This document shows, piece after piece, positions 10,288-20,017 of a stretch of DNA of 43,844 bases (the stretch's first letter is position 1; each line of letters begins with the position of its first letter). A program made the position numbers and the translations under genes. Location: contig JAQWKT010000017.1 of assembly GCA_029247685.1 (NCBI GenBank), forward strand, positions 1-43,844, given 5' to 3'. Source of the stretch: Crocinitomicaceae bacterium (GTDB taxonomy: Bacteria; Bacteroidota; Bacteroidia; Flavobacteriales_D; Crocinitomicaceae). A model generated the notes under the pieces. That model had not been told where the DNA came from. It ran no database searches and saw only the letters and a list, made by a program, of their open reading frames with translations.

Positions 10288-10935
10288 CTGAAAAAAGCAG
10301 TGTTAATTGGGGCATCGGGTTTAGTTGGCAGTAAATTGCTTCAACAACTTTTAACTTGGGATCAACTAGAAGAAATCGTATTATTAAATAGAAAAAATTT
10401 AGAGCTATCGCATCCCAAAATAAAACAATTTGAAATCGATTTTGAAGACCAAAGCATCTATTTGGACAAAATCAAAGGAGACCTTGTTTTTTGCTGCATT
10501 GGAACCACCAGAAAAAAAACACCAAATACGGATACATATCGAAGAATTGATGTAGGAATCCCTAAAAAAGCAGTTTATGCTGCGCAAATAAATAAAGTAA
10601 AACAATTTCACTTAATTTCTGCAATTGGAGCAGATAAAAATGCAAAAGTAAGCTACAACAAAATTAAAGGGGAGTCCGAAGAAGTCTGTTTAAAATCAAG
10701 CATTCCAAGCATTCATATTTATCGACCTGGACTACTAATTGGAAAAAGAAACGAAACAAGAATAGGAGAATCTATTTTTCAAAAAATCGCTCCCTTTTTT
10801 GATCTTTTTTGTAGAGGAAAACGTGCAAAATACCATAGTATATCTGCTTCAAAACTTGCCGAATTCATGTTAAAAAACGCTTTAAATAATGGAGAAGGAA
10901 AACTCATCCACTCCTACCCTTTCTCTAAATTTTAA
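10288..10935 (+). CDS. NAD(P)H-binding short-chain/atypical SDR family protein (HTATIP2-like)
   Basis: Rossmann motif KKAVLIGASGLVGSKLL; FCCIGTTRKK; YNKIKGESE; IYRPGLLIG. The ORF track starts at GTG 10300, but the first strand begins upstream with CTG AAA AAA GCA. Confidence 0.88.
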   Translation: MKKAVLIGASGLVGSKLLQQLLTWDQLEEIVLLNRKNLELSHPKIKQFEIDFEDQSIYLDKIKGDLVFCCIGTTRKKTPNTDTYRRIDVGIPKKAVYAAQINKVKQFHLISAIGADKNAKVSYNKIKGESEEVCLKSSIPSIHIYRPGLLIGKRNETRIGESIFQKIAPFFDLFCRGKRAKYHSISASKLAEFMLKNALNNGEGKLIHSYPFSKF

Positions 10936-13087
10936 TAAAGCGTTTCATTTGAACCTTGGAATCATTATTGATTTTAATCCAATAAACTCCCGATTGAAGA
11001 TTTTTTATGGAAATATTTGACTTAGAATTAATTTTCTTTAATAATTTTCCATGAATCGATAAAACTTGCACTGAAGAATCAAAAGAAGAAGGTAAATTGA
11101 TTAAAGAAATATAATCACTAGCTGGATTTGGATAAATATTCCATGAAATTGGAGCATTTTGTTCAGAAAGCCCCCAAACATTAAATGATTCAAAAACTGC
11201 TTTGTATGCATTTACCTTTCCATACCCCCACTGAGCATCGCCAGGCCAAGAAATGTTACCAGTATAATTATCTTGCCTTGATGTTTGTTTTAGGACTTCT
11301 TTAACAGTTCTTGCAGACAAGGCTGGATTTGCTTCCAAAATTAATGCTGCAACACCAGCAACCATTGGAGAAGCCATCGACGTACCTGAAAATTTTGCAA
11401 AATGATAGGTTCTGCCATTAAACGGAATCGATCCAACAGAAGTATAGGAATTATCGGTAAATGAAGATATTGCAGAAGCAACCGCAACTCCAGGTGCAGA
11501 AATATCAGGTTTCATAAGGCCATCTATTCTTGGTCCTTTACTTGAAAAAGAGGCTATTTGACCACCAACAACACTTCCACCCGCTGTCGTATATTGAGAA
11601 TTATATGCTGCGACACTAATTACATCATCTGAACAAGATGGCTCACTTATCCCATAATCGGAGTCGCCACTAAGCGAATTTCCTCCAACATAAGAAAAAG
11701 GCATTCCCCAATTTCCAACATCATTACTTAATTCGGTTACGTTCCAATAATGAACTTCTCCTGTATTGCTTCTTGATTTTAAAACTACACGCAGAGAGGT
11801 ATTGGTGTTTTTTACTCGAAGTCTCATTTGAGCTCTCCCATTCAGAGGATGTGCACTATCGGCAGAAATATTATACCATATGGTATCGTTTCCTGTAACC
11901 AAAAATGTATCTATATAAGACAATGTCGTAGCTGTCGAATAATATGGACTTTCCGTTAATAAGGAATTTGACGTATTGGTTACCTGAATTCCATTTTCAA
12001 AAGAATTCCCCCATTGATCGCCCCATGCATGTACACTTTGTCCCCACATATAGGGATGGGAATTATAAGAATAAAAATTAATCTTGGATCTTAAGGTATC
12101 GTTATTAAAGTCTTTTTTGAGATGAAAGTTTGCATTTCCATTATTTCCCCCGGAATTAACAAATAAAACGTCTAAATCCGTATAGGCGAAAATCGATTGA
12201 CTCAGAAGAGACGTTCCATCAAGGGTTCCAACATGATAAAGTCCCCAGCTCATATTGATGACAAGCCTTTTCCCATCGGCAAGTGCTTTTTGATACATCC
12301 ATTCCCAAGCATCTAAAACAGCCGCAGTATTAATTAAAAAGGTAACAAACAAAAAATTTGACTCAAATGCGACCCCTCTATACGATGTTCCTGCCCCACT
12401 TCCACCAGCTATATTTGACACATGCGTCCCATGAGTTGCATAACTATAAATATTTGAAGTATCACATTCTGCAGCCAATAATTCGGAGGCAGTATCATAT
12501 TCTGTTCCATAAGGAAAAACAGAAGGGCTTGGGCCGCTCGTTTTATATTGATCCCAGGCAGCAACAATTCTTGTTTGTGCTAAGGAGGTATCATAAAAAA
12601 CTGGAGAAGTATAGTCAAAGCCCCAGTCCGTTACACCTATGTATACATTTTTTCCTGTATACCCCTGCCCATTAGGAAGATTAGTGCCTGCATACACACT
12701 ATCTACATGCATGTCCAAAATAGCTTTATCCAAAGTTGGTTTTATTTTTTGAGCTATTTCTAAATAAACCCCATTAAAATCTGTAGAATGAATTTTATAA
12801 AGCTGGTCCATTGGAATTCGAATACTTGTAATATTTGTTCTCGTGGAACCAAGATAATAACCCATCGATTTTAATTCTTCTAGCTTTAAAATACTTGCCT
12901 TGCACAACATCGAAAGACAATTTTCTCCGTTAAAAGAATGGATAGGATATTTAGATAACAAAATGGAGTCTTTGGTATTGGATATTTTTTCTATTTCTAC
13001 CCGATTGTTCGCATCCAAAATAGCTTGGCTATTTAAAAAAAATGAACATTGAAATAGAAAAAAACAAAGGATTATTTTTTTTAGCAT
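10925..13087 (-). CDS. Secreted S8 (subtilisin-like) serine protease with T9SS type A sorting domain
   Basis: Asp region IGVTDWGFDY, His region YATHGTHVSNIAGG, Ser region FSGTSMASPMVAGVAALI; C-terminal NIYPNPASDY...MKRFIKI. Confidence 0.95.
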   Translation of the reverse strand: MLKKIILCFFLFQCSFFLNSQAILDANNRVEIEKISNTKDSILLSKYPIHSFNGENCLSMLCKASILKLEELKSMGYYLGSTRTNITSIRIPMDQLYKIHSTDFNGVYLEIAQKIKPTLDKAILDMHVDSVYAGTNLPNGQGYTGKNVYIGVTDWGFDYTSPVFYDTSLAQTRIVAAWDQYKTSGPSPSVFPYGTEYDTASELLAAECDTSNIYSYATHGTHVSNIAGGSGAGTSYRGVAFESNFLFVTFLINTAAVLDAWEWMYQKALADGKRLVINMSWGLYHVGTLDGTSLLSQSIFAYTDLDVLFVNSGGNNGNANFHLKKDFNNDTLRSKINFYSYNSHPYMWGQSVHAWGDQWGNSFENGIQVTNTSNSLLTESPYYSTATTLSYIDTFLVTGNDTIWYNISADSAHPLNGRAQMRLRVKNTNTSLRVVLKSRSNTGEVHYWNVTELSNDVGNWGMPFSYVGGNSLSGDSDYGISEPSCSDDVISVAAYNSQYTTAGGSVVGGQIASFSSKGPRIDGLMKPDISAPGVAVASAISSFTDNSYTSVGSIPFNGRTYHFAKFSGTSMASPMVAGVAALILEANPALSARTVKEVLKQTSRQDNYTGNISWPGDAQWGYGKVNAYKAVFESFNVWGLSEQNAPISWNIYPNPASDYISLINLPSSFDSSVQVLSIHGKLLKKINSKSNISIKNLQSGVYWIKINNDSKVQMKRFIKI

Positions 13088-13181
13088 AAGATAAATTTAC
13101 TTATTTAAAATCGATATAAGAATTATATCTTTTGAGTCATATTAAAGATATAATAAATAAATTTGCTTTAATAATTAAACC

Positions 13182-14006
13182 ATGAGCATTACCCATAAAA
13201 AAAGATTCTTTTTACACTTCCTATTTACTGGACTATTTTTTCTTTATTCATGCAATGAAAAAACAAGTATTAAAGAGGAAAAAAACTCCTTAAAACAAAA
13301 AGAAACAGTAGACAAGCCGGTAATGAATTCAAAAATAATTACCCTCTCAGCAGAAGAAGTAAAAAAACACATTGAAAAAGTTTTAAAAATAAAGAACAAC
13401 GAAATCTACAATTATGAAATTACAAAGGGACATCTTAATAACGATCAAATAGAAGACGCCGTAATTATAGTTAACCGATATGAATTTGCAAAACAAGAAG
13501 CAGCAAATTCTAACAACCCAGCTAAGCGATATGATATTGGGCTTATAGGCTCTTATAATTTTTTGTTTATTTATGACGGAAAAAGCAAAAACATAAGTGC
13601 TTTCCCTACAACGGTTCGTTCAAGTCCAATGGTTCCACTTAAAATAAAGTTAAAAAAAATAACCGCTAAAGACAAATCCGATATTCTTGTGGAATACCGA
13701 ATAAGAAATAGTGCTTTCACAAACTTGTATTCTGTGAAAAACTTAGCAGCAAATTTAATTTTTGCTTGGAAAAAATACGATGGTTTTGGAACGAAAAAAC
13801 AAGAAGCATTTTGTTTTAACTATTCGGAAATTGCAGATGGTTTTCCTTTAAAAATAACCATTACAAAAGGAGAAATTACTAATAATAATTCTCTAGAAAT
13901 TAAAGATCATAATATCGAAAATGCTGAAATAAAAAACCTAAATGAAGACATCTACACCTTTTTCTTTAATAGAAAAATAAATAAATACGCAACAAAAATT
14001 GATTAA
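13182..14006 (+). CDS. Hypothetical lipoprotein
   Basis: 274 aa ORF with signal peptide and lipobox-like LFFLYSCNEK; family not recognised. Confidence 0.75.
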   Translation: MSITHKKRFFLHFLFTGLFFLYSCNEKTSIKEEKNSLKQKETVDKPVMNSKIITLSAEEVKKHIEKVLKIKNNEIYNYEITKGHLNNDQIEDAVIIVNRYEFAKQEAANSNNPAKRYDIGLIGSYNFLFIYDGKSKNISAFPTTVRSSPMVPLKIKLKKITAKDKSDILVEYRIRNSAFTNLYSVKNLAANLIFAWKKYDGFGTKKQEAFCFNYSEIADGFPLKITITKGEITNNNSLEIKDHNIENAEIKNLNEDIYTFFFNRKINKYATKID

Positions 14007-14920
14007 TGAATCTTTTGTCTTTTTAAAAGGTATGTTAATAAAACTTCATTGAATCCCTCATTGATATCGGCTGTCATAAATTCAATTTGCTGATCAATAC
14101 TCTTCATTTCTATTTCTTTAAAATACGCTTGTATAGATTTTTTATAGACTTCTCTTATTTGGGAAGGTTGTATTTTCATCTCTTCTCCAGATTCCATATC
14201 AACTAAACGATAAGGCCTATTACCAAGTTCAAAATTTAATTCCATTTTATTATCCAAAACATGAAATAGAATTACTTCGTGTTTATTATGACGCATATGT
14301 TCTAAAGCTTGAAATAAATCATTAATTCGGTCTGGATTATCCAAAAAATCAGAAAAAATAACAAACAAACTTCTTCGTGGAGTAATTTCGGCTAAATCAT
14401 GCAGAGCATCAACAAGATTTGTTTCTTTTTTTTGTTTTGGATTATAGGCATATAACTTTTTTTCAAGTTCACTTAACAAATATCTCAAATGAGGCAAAGA
14501 AGATTTAGATTTTGTATGAAGTTCAATCTCATCAGAAACAAAAGATAAACCCATCGCATCTCTTTGGCGTTTTAATAACTCCATTAAACATAAAGAAGAT
14601 AAAATAGAGAATTCTAACTTATTTTGATTGGCATCTTCAGGAAAATACATGGAACTTGAAGTATCAACAACGAACTGACATCTTAAATTGGTTTCTTCTT
14701 CATATTTTTTGGTAAATAATTTTTCTGTTCTTGCAAATAACTTCCAATCAATGTGTTTGGTAGATTCTCCTGTATTATAGAGTCTGTGTTCTGCAAATTC
14801 AACAGAAAAACCATGAAAAGGGCTTTTGTGTAATCCAGTTATAAAGCCTTCCACAACTTGTTTTGCCAACAATTCAAGATTGCCATATTTAAAATTGCCC
14901 TCAAGAGAAAGTTTAGACAT
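14003..14920 (-). CDS. DUF58 domain-containing protein (vWA-like); start at MSKLSLEGNF
   Basis: YNTGESTKHIDWKLFARTEKLFTKKYEEETN and FVVDTSSSMYF typical of DUF58. ORF track extends upstream to 14974. Confidence 0.92.
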   Translation of the reverse strand: MSKLSLEGNFKYGNLELLAKQVVEGFITGLHKSPFHGFSVEFAEHRLYNTGESTKHIDWKLFARTEKLFTKKYEEETNLRCQFVVDTSSSMYFPEDANQNKLEFSILSSLCLMELLKRQRDAMGLSFVSDEIELHTKSKSSLPHLRYLLSELEKKLYAYNPKQKKETNLVDALHDLAEITPRRSLFVIFSDFLDNPDRINDLFQALEHMRHNKHEVILFHVLDNKMELNFELGNRPYRLVDMESGEEMKIQPSQIREVYKKSIQAYFKEIEMKSIDQQIEFMTADINEGFNEVLLTYLLKRQKIH

Positions 14921-15082
14921 ACAGTTTATTAAAATATTACGCAATTTATACAATAAAAATAGAATTAAAAACACAAACTGCCTATGAAAAAATCATAAAC
15001 TATTAGTTTTCTTTTTATTACGACTTAAAAACCTTATATTGACTTAATTATGTATTAAATAAATCCGACTTAACTTCTATCT

Positions 15083-17689
15083 ATGAAAAGCATTTATACT
15101 ATCTTTTTCTTATTCTTTTTTGTTATTTGCGCAAAATTTAATTCCATAAAATCTCAAGCAAGTATGTTATGTACCTTTGTCAATCTTGATTGCAACAACG
15201 ATGGAATTATTGATTCAATTATAAGTGGTGGGGTTCCTTTAATATTTAGCAATCCAAGTTCTAGCTTTAATTATACTACCACTAATGTTGCATGCGATAC
15301 AAATGCTTTGTCTGGTATAGGCCCAGCAAATTATTCTGTAGCAATTGATTCGAATTGGTTAATGGCAAATGGATATACCGTTAACAATATTACTCCAAAT
15401 GCAATTGCTACCTTTTTACCAACAGCCCATACTATAACTATTCTATTAAATTGTATACAACAACAAAGTAACATGTGCCTTTCTGGACAAGTTTATTGCG
15501 ATACAGATAGTAGCGGATCATTTACTCTAGGAGATACTCCGATAGATTCGGTTCCAATTGTTTTAACTACACCTCAGGGGCAATTTAATGCCTTAACTAC
15601 TTTTTCTGGGAATTACAGTTTCGCTTATTTGGGTATTACCGGTCAAGGATCTTCAGTCTCAATTGACTCTACATGGCTTGCAACAAACTCATTCTCCACA
15701 AATACTAATCCTGTTGGGTTTAACAACGCTGCTTGCCTTTCTATTTCTGGACCCAATATCATTGATTTTCCTATTCTTGGATGCAATCCAATTCAACCTC
15801 CAAGTAACATGTGTTTATCGGGTCAAGTTTATTGCGATATCGATAGTAGTGGAACATTTAATCTAGGCGATATTCCTCTTGATTCTGTACCAGTATTTAT
15901 AACCACACCACAAGGACAAATTACTGCGTATACAAATATGATGGGGAATTATAGTCTAAGTTATTCTGGAACAGCTGGACTTCCAACTGTTGTTATGATT
16001 GACCCTGCATGGCTTACTCAAAATGGAATTACTGGATTTTCTCCTGTAACTATTCAAAATGCTCCATGTGGTCAAGTTGGTGCACTAGCTAATTTCCCAT
16101 TAACTGGATGCAATCCTATTCAACCGCCAAGTAACATGTGTTTATCGGGCCAAGTTTATTGCGATACCGATAGTAGTGGAACGTTTAATCTAGGGGATAT
16201 TCCATTAGATTCCGTTCCAATTTTAATTACGACACCTCAAGGCCAACAAACTGCATATACTAACTTATTAGGTAATTATAATTTTACCTACACTGGGATT
16301 GTTGGAACCCCGACAGTGGTAGTAATTGACCCAGCTTGGCTTGCTCAAAATTTTATTACTGGATTTGCTCCAGTAACTATTCAAAATACAACATGTAGTT
16401 CAGCAGGTAATGGAGCAGTTGCTAACTTCCCATTAACTGGATGCACTATTTCACCTCCACAATTAGACATGTGTGTAACTGGAATTATTTATTGTGATGT
16501 AGATACAAATGGCCAATTTGGTTTTGGAGATATTCCCTTGGATTCTGTTCCTATTACTATCATTACATCCACAGGATCTGTACTGAATATATATACCAAT
16601 TCAAGTGGAATTTATTCATTAACCTATCAAAGTACTGCAGGATTACCAACAATAGTTAGCATTGATCCTGTTTGGTTAATTCAAAATGGTTTTCTTGGAA
16701 ATGGAGTTACAAATGTATTAAACACCCCTTGTATTCTAGGTGGTTCTATTGCCGACTTTCCTTTATCAGGATGTAATCAAAATAACAACACCATGTGTGT
16801 ATCGGGACAAGTTTTTTGTGATGTGGATAGCAATGGAGTATTTAATATAGGAGATACTCCACTTGATTCTGTACCAATTACATTAACCGCCGGATTTGCT
16901 GGTAATTTTAATACCATAACTGATTCTAACGGAATGTATACGATTACTTATCAAGGAGTAGCTCAAAATCCAGCGCTAATAAGTGTAGACAATGCATGGC
17001 TATTAAGTAATGGATACACCACTTTTGGATTTAATCCAACTACTGTTAATAATACCCAATGCAATGCAAGTGGATCCGGAGGAGCAAACGTTAATTTCCC
17101 TATTAATTGTAGTTTCTTTCCTAATCCAAATGACATGTGTATTTCGGGACAAGTTTTTTGTGATGTAGATTCAAATGGGATTTTTTCTCCTTGGGATATT
17201 CCTATTGCACAAGCTCCCATAATTCTTTCACAATCAACTAATCCAGCAATGGTTGTTTACACCGATAATTCTGGTTTTTACAATGCTATTTATCAAGGCA
17301 ACATCCTCTCTGCTGAACTTGATTCAAGTTGGTTAGCAAACAACGCTTACACGACAAATAACAATTCGGTTAATGTAACAAATACTTCTTGTCTCGCTGG
17401 AGGTTTTAATGTGAACTTCCCTCTTTATGGATGCTCCACAACTGAAGTTCTAAATAATTCACCTTTAACTATCCAATTATATCCCAACCCATTTACAGAA
17501 ACACTTCACATTATTTCTAACACATCTATAAAAGGCATACAAATAATTGATTTGAGTGGGAGATTGGTTAAAAATATTGAAAATGATAACGGTTTAAGTA
17601 TTCCGCTAGGAACTTTAGAAAATGGAAATTATCTAATTAAACTAATAAGTAATAAAGGAACTATAATAAAAAAGATTCAGAAAATATAA
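15083..17689 (+). CDS. Secreted tandem SdrD_B-like repeat protein with T9SS sorting domain
   Basis: Signal peptide; six clear repeats starting MC(L/V/I)(S/T)G(Q/I)(V/I)(Y/F)CD plus one degenerate N-terminal copy; C-terminal LYPNPFTETLHI...IIKKIQKI. Confidence 0.93.
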   Translation: MKSIYTIFFLFFFVICAKFNSIKSQASMLCTFVNLDCNNDGIIDSIISGGVPLIFSNPSSSFNYTTTNVACDTNALSGIGPANYSVAIDSNWLMANGYTVNNITPNAIATFLPTAHTITILLNCIQQQSNMCLSGQVYCDTDSSGSFTLGDTPIDSVPIVLTTPQGQFNALTTFSGNYSFAYLGITGQGSSVSIDSTWLATNSFSTNTNPVGFNNAACLSISGPNIIDFPILGCNPIQPPSNMCLSGQVYCDIDSSGTFNLGDIPLDSVPVFITTPQGQITAYTNMMGNYSLSYSGTAGLPTVVMIDPAWLTQNGITGFSPVTIQNAPCGQVGALANFPLTGCNPIQPPSNMCLSGQVYCDTDSSGTFNLGDIPLDSVPILITTPQGQQTAYTNLLGNYNFTYTGIVGTPTVVVIDPAWLAQNFITGFAPVTIQNTTCSSAGNGAVANFPLTGCTISPPQLDMCVTGIIYCDVDTNGQFGFGDIPLDSVPITIITSTGSVLNIYTNSSGIYSLTYQSTAGLPTIVSIDPVWLIQNGFLGNGVTNVLNTPCILGGSIADFPLSGCNQNNNTMCVSGQVFCDVDSNGVFNIGDTPLDSVPITLTAGFAGNFNTITDSNGMYTITYQGVAQNPALISVDNAWLLSNGYTTFGFNPTTVNNTQCNASGSGGANVNFPINCSFFPNPNDMCISGQVFCDVDSNGIFSPWDIPIAQAPIILSQSTNPAMVVYTDNSGFYNAIYQGNILSAELDSSWLANNAYTTNNNSVNVTNTSCLAGGFNVNFPLYGCSTTEVLNNSPLTIQLYPNPFTETLHIISNTSIKGIQIIDLSGRLVKNIENDNGLSIPLGTLENGNYLIKLISNKGTIIKKIQKI
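15473..17445 (+). repeat. In-gene tandem repeat array, six units of about 324-342 bp (starts 15473, 15809, 16136, 16469, 16793, 17135)
   Basis: Direct comparison; units 2 and 3 begin with near-identical DNA (agtaacatgtgtttatcggg[t/c]caagtttattgcgata[t/c]cgatagtagtggaac[a/g]tttaatctagg). Confidence 0.93.
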
Positions 17690-17702
17690 AAAGTATTTCT
17701 TA

Positions 17703-19868
17703 TTAAATATTTTCAATAATATAATTTAACATCATTTGAAATAAGTGATTCCTAGTGTTCCCTCCATATATGCCATGATTTTTATTGGGGTAAACAAATA
17801 AATCAAATTGCTTGTTTGCTTTCACTAAGGCATTGACCATTTCCATTGAATTTTGAAAATGAACATTATCATCTGCCGAACCATGGATTAACAAATAATT
17901 CCCTTTTAATAGATTTACAAAATTTATCGGAGAATTGTCATTATAACCTGCTGGATTTTCTTTTGGGGTTCTCATAAATCTTTCTGTATAAATATTGTCA
18001 TAATATTTCCAATTTGTAACAGGAGCAACAGCAATAGCAGAACAAAAATAATCTGCCCCTTTGGTTATAGCCAATGAAGACATAAATCCGCCATAACTCC
18101 ACCCTTGAATTCCGATTCTATTTTTATCAATATAAGAAAAACCACCTAGTTCTTTAGCCGTATTTATAACATCTTGGGTTTCTAATTTCCCTAATTGAAG
18201 GTACGTGGATTTTTTAAATTTTTCCCCTCTAAACATGGTGCCTCTTGGGTCTACAGAAACAACAATATATCCTTTTTGAGCCAAGAGCTGAAAAAACATA
18301 TATTTTAACCCTCCCCATTTATCTAGAACTTCATTGTGGCCTGGCCCACCATAAACCGTCATAAAAACTGGATATTGTTTTGTAGAATCAAATTGAGGTG
18401 GCCTTAACATCCAAGCATTTAACAAAACAGAATCTGATTTAATTTTAAAAAAATCGAATGCAGATATTTTTTGTTTGGAAAGTATTTTTTTAAGTCTTTT
18501 ATTGGACTCTAAAACTCTTATTTTTACTCCTTTATTTGAACAAAGGGTATATTCAGGAGGGGTATTTATGGTAGAATGATTAAGCACAAAACATTTCATT
18601 CCTTTAGTGAAACTTGCCTGGTTATAGCCATTTATAGGACTCAATAACTCCTTGTCTTTATTGTTTATTTTTTTTCTAAAAATAGATTTGTTTAAGGGCG
18701 AATTAGCTGCCGCTGAAAAATATAAATATTCATTTTTATTATCTATTCCATAAAATTCAATTACATCGAAGGCACCAAAAGTTATTCGTTTTTCGATCCC
18801 TGAAAAATCTACTTTATAGATATGATTAAATCCATTTTTCTCGCTTGTTCTTAAAATAGAATTCCCATCGTTTAGAATTAATAAATTATCATCTATTTCG
18901 ACATACGTTCTTGATTTTTCTTCATGAAAAACACTTACAGAAACCTTTTTCTTGCTAAGTAATTCGACCAAATGATATTTCAGATGATTTTGGTGTCTAT
19001 TTAAAGTTAGAACCACTAATTTATTTGTTGTCGGAGACCATTTTAGTCTTGGAATATATTCACAATCTCCTAAATCAATTTCTTTTAATTTAGAACAATT
19101 AAGATTGGAAATATGCAAAGTAACCCTACTGTTTTGTTCTCCTGCTTTAGGATATTTAAATTTATAATTATCGGGATATAGGTCATTATAAAGCGTCATC
19201 GAAAACTTTTTGACTTTCTTTTCATTAAACCGAAGAAAAGCAATGTTTTGACTATCGTATGACCACCCATACGCTTTGGTTATTCCAAATTCTTCCTCAT
19301 AAACCCAATCTGTTGTTCCATTGATTATTTTATTTCTTTTCCCATCTTCAGTAATTGCCTTTATTTTTCCACTTTTAAGTTCTTTAACATAAAGATTGTT
19401 CTTAAAAATATAAGACACTTTTTTTCCATCCGGAGAATATTCCGCAAGTGTTTGTGGAGAATGTTTTTCATCAAGAGGAACTAATTTTTGAGTAACAATG
19501 TCAAATAAATAATGAATAGCTGTATAGCTTCTTCTGTAAATAGATTTTTTATTACAAAATAAAAGAACTTTTGTTTCGTCTTTATTGAATTCATATTCAT
19601 CAATCAATATAGGAGTATTTTCCATGGTAAAATATTCTCCATTTATTAATACTGTTCCTGTATCTTCAGGATTAGTAATGGAATACTTTACGATAGATTG
19701 ATTGGCAGACATTTTTGTGTAAGACACCCCATCATTCATTGATCGAAAACCTTTAACTCTAGCTGAAAGAAACTTATAATCTTTCCAAATATCTTCCACA
19801 GTAATGTTCTGTGAAAAACATGGAAAAAAGAAAGCAATGATAAGAAAGGAAATAAAAAATTTATACAT
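17703..19868 (-). CDS. S9 family peptidase, dipeptidyl-peptidase IV-like
   Basis: N-terminal beta-propeller (TDWVYEEEFGITKAYGWSYDSQNIAFLRFNE) and C-terminal hydrolase with GWSYGGF, GSADDNVHF and NKNHGIYG catalytic regions. Confidence 0.95.
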   Translation of the reverse strand: MYKFFISFLIIAFFFPCFSQNITVEDIWKDYKFLSARVKGFRSMNDGVSYTKMSANQSIVKYSITNPEDTGTVLINGEYFTMENTPILIDEYEFNKDETKVLLFCNKKSIYRRSYTAIHYLFDIVTQKLVPLDEKHSPQTLAEYSPDGKKVSYIFKNNLYVKELKSGKIKAITEDGKRNKIINGTTDWVYEEEFGITKAYGWSYDSQNIAFLRFNEKKVKKFSMTLYNDLYPDNYKFKYPKAGEQNSRVTLHISNLNCSKLKEIDLGDCEYIPRLKWSPTTNKLVVLTLNRHQNHLKYHLVELLSKKKVSVSVFHEEKSRTYVEIDDNLLILNDGNSILRTSEKNGFNHIYKVDFSGIEKRITFGAFDVIEFYGIDNKNEYLYFSAAANSPLNKSIFRKKINNKDKELLSPINGYNQASFTKGMKCFVLNHSTINTPPEYTLCSNKGVKIRVLESNKRLKKILSKQKISAFDFFKIKSDSVLLNAWMLRPPQFDSTKQYPVFMTVYGGPGHNEVLDKWGGLKYMFFQLLAQKGYIVVSVDPRGTMFRGEKFKKSTYLQLGKLETQDVINTAKELGGFSYIDKNRIGIQGWSYGGFMSSLAITKGADYFCSAIAVAPVTNWKYYDNIYTERFMRTPKENPAGYNDNSPINFVNLLKGNYLLIHGSADDNVHFQNSMEMVNALVKANKQFDLFVYPNKNHGIYGGNTRNHLFQMMLNYIIENI

Positions 19869-19981
19869 GAACTTCTATTTGGATGTTGAATTTAGCAAAT
19901 GTTATAAAAATAGACACTAATATTTAAAAAATTGTTCACAGAGATTAACAATTTGATCCTATTTTCAGTTAAAAAAATATG

Positions 19982-19989
19982 TATTTTTG
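19982..19989 (+). promoter_or_regulatory. Candidate Bacteroidota -7 element (TATTTTTG) upstream of the lamin-tail gene
   Basis: Matches TAnnTTTG 28 nt before the ATG at 20018; no clear -33 TTG at standard spacing. Confidence 0.4.
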
Positions 19990-20017
19990 AGAAAACAAAA
20001 TTTTAATAAACGATATT

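Noticed and set aside
10925-10935. Convergent 3' overlap between the SDR-like gene and the S8 protease gene
   Set aside because: Short convergent overlaps are common in compact genomes; no further signal.
12358-12675. 105 aa + strand ORF antisense to the S8 protease
   Set aside because: Antisense shadow of a strong CDS; low-complexity His/Tyr-rich translation.
13088-13181. Possible inverted repeat/regulatory RNA in the AT-rich intergenic region
   Set aside because: Only imperfect short AT matches; expected by chance at this base composition.
15473-17445. Regularly spaced repeats that could suggest a CRISPR array
   Set aside because: Units of about 330 bp are in frame and protein-coding; no short palindromic repeat/spacer structure.
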